A stretch of 11,692 bases of DNA from JBBIJR01 sp037445875 (GCA_037445875.1 JBBIJR010000094.1:1-11692); one strand, 5' to 3'. Numbered from the stretch's first letter, positions 1-5,896 are shown. A program made the numbers and translations. Notes: generated by a model from the letters alone, not told the origin.

Positions 1-314
1 TCACCGTGATCTCCAACCGGTGCGCGCCTTTGGGCACCTTGCGCAAATCGATGCCCGTTGACCCGGACGACCGAGTTCTGCGATTTCCACTCGCGGCTGA
101 CGAGCTTGAACGGCTTCGAGGTCGGCACGATCTTGTCCACGCCGTGCATCGCATGGATCTTCTCGACCACGACGGAACTGTCGTCGCCCATGATCCCGAT
201 GAGCGTACGTTCCTCGCCTTTCGACACATGCGGGATGCACCCGTTGTCCTCGACGATCTTGAGCACGTCGTCGATCTCCCGGATCGACGCGTCCTTGTCC
301 ATGATAACGATCAA
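1..314 (-). CDS. aroF: 3-deoxy-7-phosphoheptulonate (DAHP) synthase, N-terminal part, with apparent frameshift
   Basis: DAHP synthase condenses phosphoenolpyruvate and erythrose-4-phosphate, the first step of the shikimate pathway, in the cytoplasm. Only about the first 100 residues are present; the rest lies beyond the left edge. The N-terminal ferredoxin-like regulatory domain of the AroF/Thermotoga-type enzyme is recognisable: an opening (M)IVIMDKDAS, then CIPHVSKGEERTLIGIMGDD, then a block with SKPFKLVSREW and VVRVNG. TTG at 314-312 is preferred as start because it restores the family's usual IVIM opening and has GGCGGTGA four bases upstream; ATG at 302-300 is the alternative. Near position 53 the frame shifts by one base. 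Beyond it the GC-rich third positions and the sequence IDLRKVPKGAHRLEITV continue one frame over, while the original frame turns non-protein-like. The catalytic barrel is out of view. The family call is firm; whether the frameshift is real or a sequencing error is open. Confidence 0.85.
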   Translation of the reverse strand, partial: MIVIMDKDASIREIDDVLKIVEDNGCIPHVSKGEERTLIGIMGDDSSVVVEKIHAMHGVDKIVPTSKPFKLVSREWKSQNSVVRVNGHRFAQGAQRRAPVGDHG

Positions 315-338
315 GCCGTCACCGCCGTTCGTGGGGTG

Positions 339-369
339 AAAACATAACAAGAAAAGGGGTGAGAATCAA
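339..369 (-). promoter_or_regulatory. Bacteroidetes-type promoter for the DAHP synthase gene
   Basis: On the minus strand TTG (369-367) is followed by exactly 20 bases and then TATGTTTT (346-339). This matches 7 of 8 positions of the -7 element TAnnTTTG, at the 19-21 base spacing known for Bacteroidetes promoters. It ends 24 bases before the proposed TTG start, so the leader would be short. The same layout recurs at 711-741 and 7171-7201. Confidence 0.5.
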
Positions 370-395
370 ATGGCAACGAACGGATCGGTTATCAT

Positions 396-443
396 GGTGG
401 GTGGCGTGTCATTTCGAGCGAAGCGAGGAATATGGGGGTCGTC
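396..443 (+). repeat. Dispersed palindromic repeat, copy 1
   Basis: The segment begins GGTGGGTGGCGTGTC, contains the core ATTTCGAGCGAAGCGA, and ends in a G run plus GTC. It is closely similar over about 48 bases to the copy at 584-631, 188 bases downstream in the same orientation. The core is flanked by ATTTC and a degraded GAAAT partner (here GGAAT), so it is a weak hairpin. Repeats with this core are familiar from intergenic DNA of Bacteroidota/Chlorobiota-type genomes, but I know no established function. Confidence 0.7.
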
Positions 444-459
444 ACCGAACGACGCGGTG

Positions 460-508
460 ATGCAACCCTGCGGATTCGGACGCCGTAGGCGTCCCATGTC
501 TGTTGCAT
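460..508. repeat. Nested hairpin repeat
   Basis: An outer 7-base inverted repeat, ATGCAAC (460-466) and GTTGCAT (502-508), encloses a perfect 7-base stem GGACGCC-GTA-GGCGTCC (478-494). There is no T run after it, so a simple terminator is unlikely. It lies between the two dispersed-repeat copies and may belong to the same repeat unit. Confidence 0.55.
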
Positions 509-530
509 GCGAGCTGGTTGAGAAACCATC

Positions 531-547
531 CGACCCTGTAGGGGTCG
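531..547. repeat. Hairpin CGACCC-TGTAG-GGGTCG
   Basis: A perfect 6-base stem with a 5-base loop, similar in style (GTAGG in the loop side) to the inner stem at 478-494. No T run follows. It is probably part of the same cluster of non-coding palindromes. Confidence 0.45.
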
Positions 548-583
548 CATAGCAGTTATCCATGAACAGTGATCAATGAACAC

Positions 584-631
584 GGTGGGCGGTGTTTCAT
601 TTCGAGCGAAGCGAGAAATCCGGGGGGGTCT
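584..631 (+). repeat. Dispersed palindromic repeat, copy 2
   Basis: The segment begins GGTGGGCGGTGTTTC and carries the intact palindrome ATTTCGAGCGAAGCGAGAAA followed by a run of seven G. It is the better-preserved partner of the repeat at 396-443: the ATTTC/GAAAT stem is complete here. Confidence 0.7.
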
Positions 632-644
632 TTCAATCTCGCAG

Positions 645-669
645 ATTCTCTCTGCGCTGCGGAGAGAAT
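645..669. repeat. 8-base inverted repeat ATTCTCTC / GAGAGAAT
   Basis: ATTCTCTC (645-652) and GAGAGAAT (662-669) form a perfect stem around a 9-base loop. No T run follows on either strand. It sits between the second dispersed repeat and the promoter at 711; no function is assigned. Confidence 0.4.
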
Positions 670-710
670 TCAAAGGGGACCGTGTAACCACTAACTGCTA
701 ACTGTAAAGA

Positions 711-741
711 TTGACATTGCCGAGGGGGAATCTTAAATTTC
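711..741 (+). promoter_or_regulatory. Promoter TTGACA-N17-TAAATTTC
   Basis: A perfect -35 hexamer TTGACA (711-716), a 17-base spacer, and TAAATT (734-739). Read the Bacteroidetes way, TTG is followed by 20 bases and TAAATTTC, 7 of 8 matches to TAnnTTTG. It points rightward into the gene-poor stretch at 742-1120, and I see no intact gene directly behind it. It may be the orphaned promoter of a gene whose body was lost, since only fragments follow. Confidence 0.55.
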
Positions 742-1120
742 ACACAGTTACGTAGTCCATTCTCGGTAGGACATTCTTACTCATGATCGATCCGCTCGGC
801 ACGATCCTCGACAATCAGGAGTAGCGGTGCGTGGCTCTTGTCGGCCGCAGTCTTCGCGAGCGGTTCTCTCACGATTCATGTTTCCTGTCTGTAGTCCTTG
901 AAAAGACAGGGGAAAGTCGCAAGACCCCGGCCGCCGGAAGAATCTCAAATTCTGAAAAGAAATCGTGCCCGCGCGTCAGTAGTTTGTCCGTGGCGTTTCA
1001 AGCAAGGATAATCCACCATGGGCAGGATCTACAATCAACAAGCACAAAACGAAAAACGACGAATCCTCCGCCTGTGCTGAAAGAAATCGCGGAAACGATA
1101 CGCGCCATGCACGGGATTAA
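742..1120 (+). other. Gene-poor stretch with short open-frame fragments
   Basis: No convincing gene is seen. ATG at 783 opens a 13-codon frame (MIDPLGTILDNQE) that ends at 824. ATG at 1018 opens a 20-codon frame (MGRIYNQQAQNEKRRILRLC) that ends at 1080. The latter faintly recalls the N-terminus of DUF559-type endonuclease-fold proteins, but it is too short to claim. A longer open frame through 831-1166 ends in a helix-like stretch (LKEIAETIRAMHGINCRMGR) I cannot assign. The stretch reads as debris between the promoter at 711 and the regulator remnant at 1121. Confidence 0.35.
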
Positions 1121-1483
1121 TTGTCGGATGGGCAGGGAGTTGGAGGCTCTGGGACACTGGAGATGATCAAGCAATGTAAAGACCATGGTGTTCCAGAACC
1201 TCAGTTCGTGTTGAAGAGGAATGTGGAGTTTCGGACCATACTGCCACGAGACATGCTCACGGAATCCTTGCTGGAAAAGATGGCGTTGAACGAACGACAA
1301 CTCAAGGCGATCAGACGCGTGAAGGCAACTCTTCGGATAACGAATTCCGACTACCAACAACTCACTGGTACAACACGCAAGACTGCGGCTCGTGATCTTG
1401 ACGAATTGGTGAAGAAGGGCCTTTTGGTGAGAAAAGGAACACGACGTGGGGCTTATTACGTGCTTTCCGCTCGACCCTTATGA
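1121..1483 (+). pseudogene. C-terminal remnant of an AlbA_2/Schlafen-type ATP-binding regulator
   Basis: This 120-codon frame matches the end of the AlbA_2 (divergent AAA_4) putative transcriptional regulators of COG2865. After GSGTLEMIKQCKDHG come PEPQF, a strand ending EFRTILPRD, LTESLLEKM, LNERQLKAI, and a winged helix (RITNSDYQQLTGTTRKTAARDL, read in two parts: RITNSDYQQL and TGTTRKTAARDL) closing with a wing, RRGAYYVL. The N-terminal AlbA_2 catalytic-like domain is missing, so the gene is 5' truncated. A TTG at 1121 or ATG at 1163 could in principle start a small DNA-binding protein, but neither has a good ribosome site. Past the TGA at 1481-1483 the same frame continues as DKNRTYGTLSRYRG, TAA, WDIYETYET, TGA. 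I recall WD/YGTY-like tails on such proteins, so the original C-terminus probably ran on to about 1554 and has picked up stops. Confidence 0.65.
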
Positions 1484-1572
1484 GACAAGAATAGGACATA
1501 TGGGACGCTAAGTCGCTATCGGGGATAATGGGACATTTATGAGACATATGAGACATGAACTACGGGAATAGT

Positions 1573-1697
1573 CATCATCGACGATGATTAAAAAGATATT
1601 AGCGAAGCATTACGAATTCACGCCGGAGGAGCTGGACTTCATCCCCTCGGCATCGGCTCGGCTGAGAGAATACAGACAAGTTGTGTCACTACGTTGA
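1573..1697 (+). pseudogene. DNA methyltransferase C-terminal tail, copy A
   Basis: The segment reads IIDE, then after a one-base insertion around 1584-1586 continues IKKILAKHYEFTPEELDF and IPSA, ending at TGA 1695-1697. The IIDEI..LAKHYGFTPEELDFI pattern is what I recall from the extreme C-terminus of restriction-modification N6-adenine DNA methyltransferases (Eco57I/type IIG-like). All catalytic parts are absent. About 80 bases here match 3576-3654 (copy B), including many synonymous differences, so the two are related protein-coding tails and not a recent copy. It lies directly upstream of the ATPase-STAS-PIN operon. Confidence 0.5.
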
Positions 1698-1710
1698 GCG
1701 ATGACCGCAA

Positions 1711-2562
1711 ATGGAATGGCAGCTTCCGCACTTTAGCCTCAAACCGGAGTCCATAGGTCAACTGGGGGTCTTGGGGTCAACTATTCTGGCGTGGGCATCG
1801 GATTGTGTCACTTTGAAATCAAAGTTCCTGAGACCGTACTGCGTTTGCTACCTTGAACATTTTGTCAGCAAGTTCGCCGCATCAAGGTTCATCAAATTCG
1901 AAGAGTCGTCCGTGAACCAATACCTGGCCCAATCCGGATTCAGCCATCTTAGCGGAGACGCCGAGCTGAGTACTCCGTTCAATCAGAGTATGATAATCCA
2001 ATTGCAGAGATTCGCAGGGGATTCGACGACAGTTTCGCGTCAGGTGGTCTCGTGGGTCAAGCAAGAGTTGTTTCCGTTCATTCCGGCGATAAAGGGGGCC
2101 TTGAAAAAGCACGTGACTGAAAACCTGTGGGAAATCGTGAATAATGCCCTGACCCACGGACGATGCCCCCATGGCGTGACCACGTGCGGTCAGTTCTATC
2201 CGAATTGCGGCTATTTTGAGATCGCTTTCTACGATGCCGGTTTGGGAATTCCCAATACCGTGCGAACGTTTGCAGGCAAAGACTGGAGCGACGATCAGTG
2301 CATCGCATGGGCCACTCAAGAAGGCCATTCCACAAGCCCGTTGGCCGAGTCTGCCGGATTGGGCTTGCATTTACTCCGTCAATTCCTTACCGTGAACGGA
2401 GGTATCTTTCAGATAGCATCTGAAAACGGCTATTACGGCGAACATCACGGCAGAGTCAACCGTGCCCTCCTGCGCAACAAAATCGAAGGAACACTCGTAA
2501 ATCTTCGAATCATTTTTGACGAACGCCTTTATTCCCTGGAGGTCAGCGATGAAGAGCATTAG
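1711..2562 (+). CDS. GHKL-type ATPase (HATPase_c), first gene of an ATPase-STAS-PIN operon
   Basis: A 283-residue cytoplasmic protein with the Bergerat ATP-binding fold in its second half: N-box ENLWEIVNNALTHG (137-150, with E141 and N145), G1 box DAGLGIP (175-181) and G2 box AGLGLHLLRQF (from 215). There is no HisKA dimerisation helix, phospho-accepting His, membrane segment or receiver. This resembles anti-sigma serine kinases of the SpoIIAB/RsbW kind more than a sensor kinase. Residues 1-130 are unassigned. An in-frame TGA at 1702-1704 makes ATG 1711 the first possible ATG; the ribosome site is weak. The last 14 bases overlap the next gene, which points to translational coupling. By family analogy it would phosphorylate or sequester the STAS-like partner, which is inference. 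A second possibility is an ATP-dependent regulator of the PIN protein alone. Confidence 0.75.
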   Translation: MEWQLPHFSLKPESIGQLGVLGSTILAWASDCVTLKSKFLRPYCVCYLEHFVSKFAASRFIKFEESSVNQYLAQSGFSHLSGDAELSTPFNQSMIIQLQRFAGDSTTVSRQVVSWVKQELFPFIPAIKGALKKHVTENLWEIVNNALTHGRCPHGVTTCGQFYPNCGYFEIAFYDAGLGIPNTVRTFAGKDWSDDQCIAWATQEGHSTSPLAESAGLGLHLLRQFLTVNGGIFQIASENGYYGEHHGRVNRALLRNKIEGTLVNLRIIFDERLYSLEVSDEEH

Positions 2563-2905
2563 CGTTGTCGAAACAATGGGCACACGCGAACTTCTTTCTC
2601 CCGACCTTGGCCATCGTCTGTATGAGCTGATTCGCGACGCCCTGCGCAAGAACGATTCGGTTCACGTCGATTTTGCCACATATGAGTTTCTGTCCAGTTC
2701 CTTCCTCAATCGGTCTCTCGGTCAAATCAGCATGGATTTCGATCTCGACCAAGAGCGGTTTGATCGAAGAATTCAAATAGTGGGCCTAGAAAAAGACGAC
2801 ATCGATGATGTCCGTCTGTGCGTTCAGAACGCTGTGATGCGAAAAAAGCTTCTCGATAAGAAGATCGATTTGAATCAATATTACTCAACGCATCTCGCGC
2901 ATTGA
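2549..2905 (+). CDS. STAS-like domain protein (DUF4325)
   Basis: A 118-residue protein with the DUF4325/STAS-like core: strand VHVDFATYEF followed by LSSSFLN (48-54), where the family has a conserved SSSF(L) turn. STAS anti-anti-sigma factors carry their phosphorylated serine near this loop, so S49-S51 are candidates; this is inference. ATG 2549 is chosen because GGAGG at 2538-2542 lies six bases ahead, the clearest ribosome site in the operon, and longer in-frame starts lack one. It overlaps the ATPase gene by 14 bases and is followed after only 3 bases by the PIN gene, so the three are surely co-translated. GHKL ATPase plus DUF4325 pairs recur in accessory regions, which supports a partner relationship. 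No signal peptide or membrane segment is seen. Confidence 0.75.
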   Translation: MKSISVVETMGTRELLSPDLGHRLYELIRDALRKNDSVHVDFATYEFLSSSFLNRSLGQISMDFDLDQERFDRRIQIVGLEKDDIDDVRLCVQNAVMRKKLLDKKIDLNQYYSTHLAH

Positions 2906-2908
2906 GCG

Positions 2909-3541
2909 ATGCTCACGGTCGTTGATGTCGAGCGTCTTGTGAAAGACAAGAAGAAGCTTCCCTGCGAAGCTTTTTTTGTTGATACCAACATCATCATCGA
3001 TTACAAAGACCCGTTTGGTCGATCATCTTTTGACTTTTCTCTGGCAAGAAGGAATGCGACCATTACAGAGGCGATTGACAAACTGAAATCTGCGGGCGTT
3101 CGTCCCCATTCCACGATTACGACGGCACAAGAATATTACAAACACATCCAAGTCGGCTTTTACAAACTATACGTTTCCAAAGACATTGAGGAAAGCCTAG
3201 GGACGGCTTTCGACCCGGAGGATTTCAAGACAAAACGAGACTCAGATGTTGATTTCATGGCGCAATGGGATCTTCAAATGACTCAATTTAAGAAGACCTT
3301 CAGCCGGAATTTTCCCCTGCTCGATTTGCCCGCAAACGTGCACGGCTTAATCGACGGCTTCAAGGGAAGTTCCGCAGATTTCGGAGATCACGCCTTGTGG
3401 CATTGCGCATTGTCAGCAGGAATTCCTTGTGTGTTCTCCAATGACAGTGATTTTTTGTCGTTTTACGATCTCAAGTATCTGATGACGACGAGCCGAAAAG
3501 TCCTTGACCGGGCAAAAGACAAGGGAGTTGAGATCGTGTAA
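2909..3541 (+). CDS. PIN-domain nuclease, likely effector of the ATPase-STAS-PIN operon
   Basis: A 210-residue protein with the acidic residues of a PIN ribonuclease: FFVDTNIIIDY (D25), an acid in TTAQEYYK (E75), SSADFGDHALWHCAL (D157 and D160) and the closing SNDSDF (177-182, D179 and D181). PIN proteins are Mg-dependent RNases, known mostly as VapC-type toxins cutting tRNA or rRNA. At 210 residues it is longer than a typical VapC (about 130), with an insertion of about 80 residues between E75 and D157. No VapB-like antitoxin is adjacent; the ATPase and STAS genes take that place. ATG 2909 starts 3 bases after the STAS stop and has no ribosome site of its own, suggesting re-initiation. Its stop codon is the exact point where methyltransferase debris resumes. 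The fold call is good; target and regulation are inferred. Confidence 0.75.
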   Translation: MLTVVDVERLVKDKKKLPCEAFFVDTNIIIDYKDPFGRSSFDFSLARRNATITEAIDKLKSAGVRPHSTITTAQEYYKHIQVGFYKLYVSKDIEESLGTAFDPEDFKTKRDSDVDFMAQWDLQMTQFKKTFSRNFPLLDLPANVHGLIDGFKGSSADFGDHALWHCALSAGIPCVFSNDSDFLSFYDLKYLMTTSRKVLDRAKDKGVEIV

Positions 3542-3711
3542 AATATGACGAATATTATCTGAAGAAATCCAAGCCCATCATCGACGAGATTGACAAGGTG
3601 TTGGCGAAGCGTTACGGCTTCACGCCGGAGGAGTTGGATTTCATCCCGTCGGCAAGGGATGGTCGCAATGGTCGCGGGCATCCTGGTGGAGTGGAGATAC
3701 CGATTGATTGA
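3541..3711 (+). pseudogene. DNA methyltransferase C-terminal tail, copy B
   Basis: Starting at the last base of the PIN stop codon, an open frame reads KYDEYYLKKSKP, IIDEIDKVLAKRYG, FTPEELDF, IPSA, then unrelated residues to TGA at 3709-3711. This is the C-terminal tail of the same restriction-modification methyltransferase family as copy A at 1573, but in one clean frame and 12 residues longer at its left end. No start codon or catalytic domain is attached. Two bases after its stop lies the last base of the Fic pseudogene on the other strand, so this remnant is fused between two unrelated genes. The family call is from memory of the tail motif only. Confidence 0.5.
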
Positions 3712-3712
3712 A

Positions 3713-4419
3713 TCACCCCCCAAGCAGTTCCTCCTTCTTGACAACAAACGGACTGAAGAAATCCAGAAGATACTCGAAGTACTTCTCAAAACCGGGCTTG
3801 CCCATCCGCTTGTGGCATTCGTTGAGTTTGTTGTAGAATTTTGTCTGCCCTCCGCCTTCGAGCATTTTCCCCCACTGAACATAGAATCCGTGATAGTACA
3901 AGTATGCACTCACCATTAGCCGCGCAATTCGCCCGTTCGCATCGTAGAAAGGATGGATCTTCACGAAATACTGGTAAAATCGGAGTGCACTTGGTATGGG
4001 ATCCGGGTCCCTCTTCTTCAGATGTCCGAACGCGGTTCTAAAAGTTGCCTGTCTATTTCATGGGGCGCTGATCCGGTAAACCTGAGATTACCGGGGTGAC
4101 GATAGTCCTCGCCGCCGAAACCGATCCTGCCCTGGTCCTTGTCAGTCACTTTCCGAAACTCTCCGCTGTTCTGAAGGATACCGTCGAATAGAGCTTTGTG
4201 AAAGGTCATGGCCAGAGCCGTAAGACCCATGGGAGAGATGAACAACCGCGGAACGGTCTATGCGAATTTCTCAAGTTCCAGGTATCGCACATTAATCTGG
4301 CCGATGGCTTCTTCCGCCGACCATTTGCAGCCGCACGGAAAGTCATCCATCAGCTCCTTGAGGAGGCGGATTTCTTCAGGAGGAATACTTTTTGAGGAAG
4401 GGGCTGAACGCTTTTTCAA
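3713..4419 (-). pseudogene. Fic-domain toxin, disrupted by a nonsense codon and a frameshift
   Basis: Fic proteins transfer AMP or related groups to target proteins. Three pieces join into one protein of about 235 residues. (1) TTG 4419 opens MKKRSAPSSKSIPPEEI and runs to KFA, where TAG (4260-4258) interrupts, probably a former CAG. (2) The same frame continues with TVPRLFISPMG, FHKALFDGILQNSGEFRKVT and SAPHEIDRQLLE to about 4038. (3) After losing one base at 4034-4038 it continues TAFGHLKKRDPDP, ALRFYQYFVK and the catalytic loop HPFYDANGRIAR, ending at 3713. The catalytic His and Arg survive. As written no full-length toxin can be made. Its proposed start lies 44 bases inside the upstream Panacea gene, so the pair formed an operon. 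The family motif HPFx(D/E)GN(G/K)R has Ala for the first Gly, a common variant. Confidence 0.8.
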
Positions 4420-4993
4420 TGTCCGCTTTGGCTTGCGAAGTCTTCTGCTTGTAGTCCTCGAACGACGGGTAGACCGGCGGCTTGGCCTTGGTCAAATCCA
4501 TGTCCATGATGAAGGAGTAATACATGTCGGTCAGGACAGGATAATACGGACCGCCCGGCTTCAGCGGGAAATTGTTGGCAAAATGCTGTTTCTTGTAGAA
4601 CGATTTCATGAGAGATTCCTTAATGACCTGCTGCGGCGCTGTTTCAACCCATGGATCCTCCTTGTGGGTCAACGCGGACAGCGTTAGGGCCGAATAGGGC
4701 GCGTAAGATTCCAGCACGAAATCGACAAATTCCTTGTGGTCAACCGTCTTCATTTTCATATCGGGAGAGGGGATCTGGGACGCTCCGCATTTTTTGTACT
4801 TCTTGTAAATATCTTCATTGACGGGCCCGTATTGCCATTTAAGAAAGTTCTCATGGACGACAGGCACTCCGGCAACGACGCCCCACGCTTTCAGATAGTA
4901 CAGGAGCTTCTGTAGCTTCAACGGCGTGATCCCGCCAGCATAACCCGAATACTGACCGACAATGTAGTCGGCTATTTGAAAAATCGTGGACAT
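4376..4993 (-). CDS. Panacea-domain (DUF4065, SocA/GepA-like) antitoxin
   Basis: A 205-residue intact protein with the typical DUF4065 opening: IADYIVGQYSG, then ITPLKLQKLLYYLKAWG (22-38), then a block ending FLKWQYGPVNEDIYKKYKK. Panacea proteins are antitoxins that pair with many unrelated toxin folds and act by direct binding; SocA is a proteolysis adaptor-type relative. Here the partner is the overlapping downstream Fic gene, which is broken, so this gene is now an antitoxin without a working toxin in view. The C-terminal part (about 110-205, with a coiled-coil-like KQKTSQAKADIEKAF) would contact the toxin by family analogy. ATG 4993 is the natural start, beginning MSTIFQIADY; the ribosome site is weak. 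It diverges from the SLOG-fold gene at 5180 across an AT-rich region. Confidence 0.85.
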   Translation of the reverse strand: MSTIFQIADYIVGQYSGYAGGITPLKLQKLLYYLKAWGVVAGVPVVHENFLKWQYGPVNEDIYKKYKKCGASQIPSPDMKMKTVDHKEFVDFVLESYAPYSALTLSALTHKEDPWVETAPQQVIKESLMKSFYKKQHFANNFPLKPGGPYYPVLTDMYYSFIMDMDLTKAKPPVYPSFEDYKQKTSQAKADIEKAFSPFLKKYSS

Positions 4994-5179
4994 TTTCGGG
5001 AATGGTTCCGGAGTCGTCAGTGAACGACTGAAGCTGCTGCTGAAAAAAAAGAAGTACAGGGAACGATACGTAATATATAACGCAATTGGGCTTTATTTCC
5101 TATCAAATTCTGCGAAAAAAGAATGGGCTTTCTGTCCTATTTTGAACGATACAGAAAATAATGAACTTGTACTCCGAAA
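4994..5179. promoter_or_regulatory. AT-rich divergent intergenic region with a near-palindrome
   Basis: This region separates the Panacea gene (minus) from the SLOG-fold gene (plus) and is clearly richer in A/T than either gene, with A runs at 5043-5050 and 5115-5120. CGTAATATATAACG at 5069-5082 is a near-perfect palindrome (one mismatched pair) about 80 bases from the Panacea start, a plausible operator for autoregulation. I could not fit either promoter consensus convincingly. A 65-codon open frame crosses it on the plus strand but does not look like a protein. Confidence 0.35.
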
Positions 5180-5728
5180 ATGATGTTCACCAATACCTTG
5201 TTCCCGTATCATGACGCGCCGACCACCGCCTGTGAGAAACCTGCTGATCGGTACGATTGCCCTCAATCTGTGCGCCTTTTCGGGAACAAGGAAATTCTGA
5301 ATCTGCCGACGACGGCGTTCATGTGCTCCCGCCGATATCCGGCAGCAGCCGTCTTACCGTCGTACGATTGGGCCATTGCGCAGAGGGAATCCGGCCAGTG
5401 TATCGTATCCGGATTTCATTCACAGCTTGAAAGGGACGTACTTCATTACCTGCTCAAAGGACGCCAGGCCGTTGTCATTGTTTTGGCCCGGGGCTTGAAA
5501 GCGAAATACAACGCTGTGATTCACAGAGGCGTTGAAGAAGGAAGGATCCTGATTGCGTCGCCATTCGACCGGCAGGTCACTCGGGTTACCCCCCAAACCG
5601 CGATGGCAAGGAACCGATTAATCATGGAGATGGCAGACAAGGTCGTGGTCGGTTACGCGACCCCGGAAGGCGTGTTGACAAAGGCACTCAAAGAGGTGAC
5701 TCACAAACCGATCCTGAAGCTCGCTTGA
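5180..5728 (+). CDS. Small stand-alone DprA/Smf-like (SLOG-fold) protein
   Basis: A 182-residue protein carrying only the Rossmann-like core of the DprA/Smf family: MCSRRYP (48-54, where DprA has GSR), QCIVSGFHSQLERDVLHYLL (73-92, matching VSGLA.GID..AH..AL), VVIVLARGLK, GRILIASPF, and ARNRLIMEMADKVVVGYA (143-160, matching F..RNR.IA.L...V.VVEA). DprA loads RecA on incoming DNA in transformation, but full DprA is about 300-370 residues with extra SAM-like and winged-helix domains, all missing here. Short SLOG proteins in accessory islands are thought to bind nucleotides or nucleotide-derived ligands (general knowledge of the superfamily). Two start codons in tandem (5180, 5183) have no clear ribosome site. 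The gene looks complete and ends 37 bases before the assembly gap. The fold call is good; the role is unknown. Confidence 0.7.
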   Translation: MMFTNTLFPYHDAPTTACEKPADRYDCPQSVRLFGNKEILNLPTTAFMCSRRYPAAAVLPSYDWAIAQRESGQCIVSGFHSQLERDVLHYLLKGRQAVVIVLARGLKAKYNAVIHRGVEEGRILIASPFDRQVTRVTPQTAMARNRLIMEMADKVVVGYATPEGVLTKALKEVTHKPILKLA

Positions 5729-5765
5729 AAGCCAGGCGTCCCTCCCCCCCCAAACTCCCCTTGCA

Positions 5766-5812
5766 NNNNNNNNNNNNNNNNNNNNNNNNNNNNNNNNNNN
5801 NNNNNNNNNNNN
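5766..5812. other. Assembly gap (47 N)
   Basis: A run of unknown bases joins two contigs. The left flank ends in a C-rich stretch (5739-5762) and the right flank is G-rich and purine-rich (5861-5896), which suggests that low-complexity DNA broke the assembly. The true distance and even the adjacency of the two sides are not certain. GC content and codon choice are visibly higher to the right. Confidence 0.95.
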
Positions 5813-5896
5813 GTAACGAGCCGTAGCGCAAGCTGGGCTGGCCAGCACACTCTGCCGGTTTGAGGAAGTGGCGGAGGGGTAGGAGAGGGAGGAGCC

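Noticed and set aside
6..347. 113-codon plus-strand frame at the left edge
   Set aside because: It is the opposite strand of the DAHP synthase N-terminus, which is recognised by its family motifs.
1481..1556. Short TATGAGACA/TGGGACA repeats as a CRISPR or iteron array
   Set aside because: Units are few, unevenly spaced and explained by the repetitive coding tail of the AlbA_2-type remnant.
1694..2911. 10-base repeat TTGAGCGATG before both the ATPase gene (1694-1703) and the PIN gene (2902-2911)
   Set aside because: At the PIN gene it is simply a stop codon, GCG and the start codon; at the ATPase gene it is out of frame with the start. Too short to treat as a regulatory element.
4986..5183. 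65-codon plus-strand frame ending in a stop-start overlap with the SLOG-fold gene
   Set aside because: It is AT-rich intergenic DNA, starts inside the Panacea gene and has no protein-like pattern; the overlap is probably chance.
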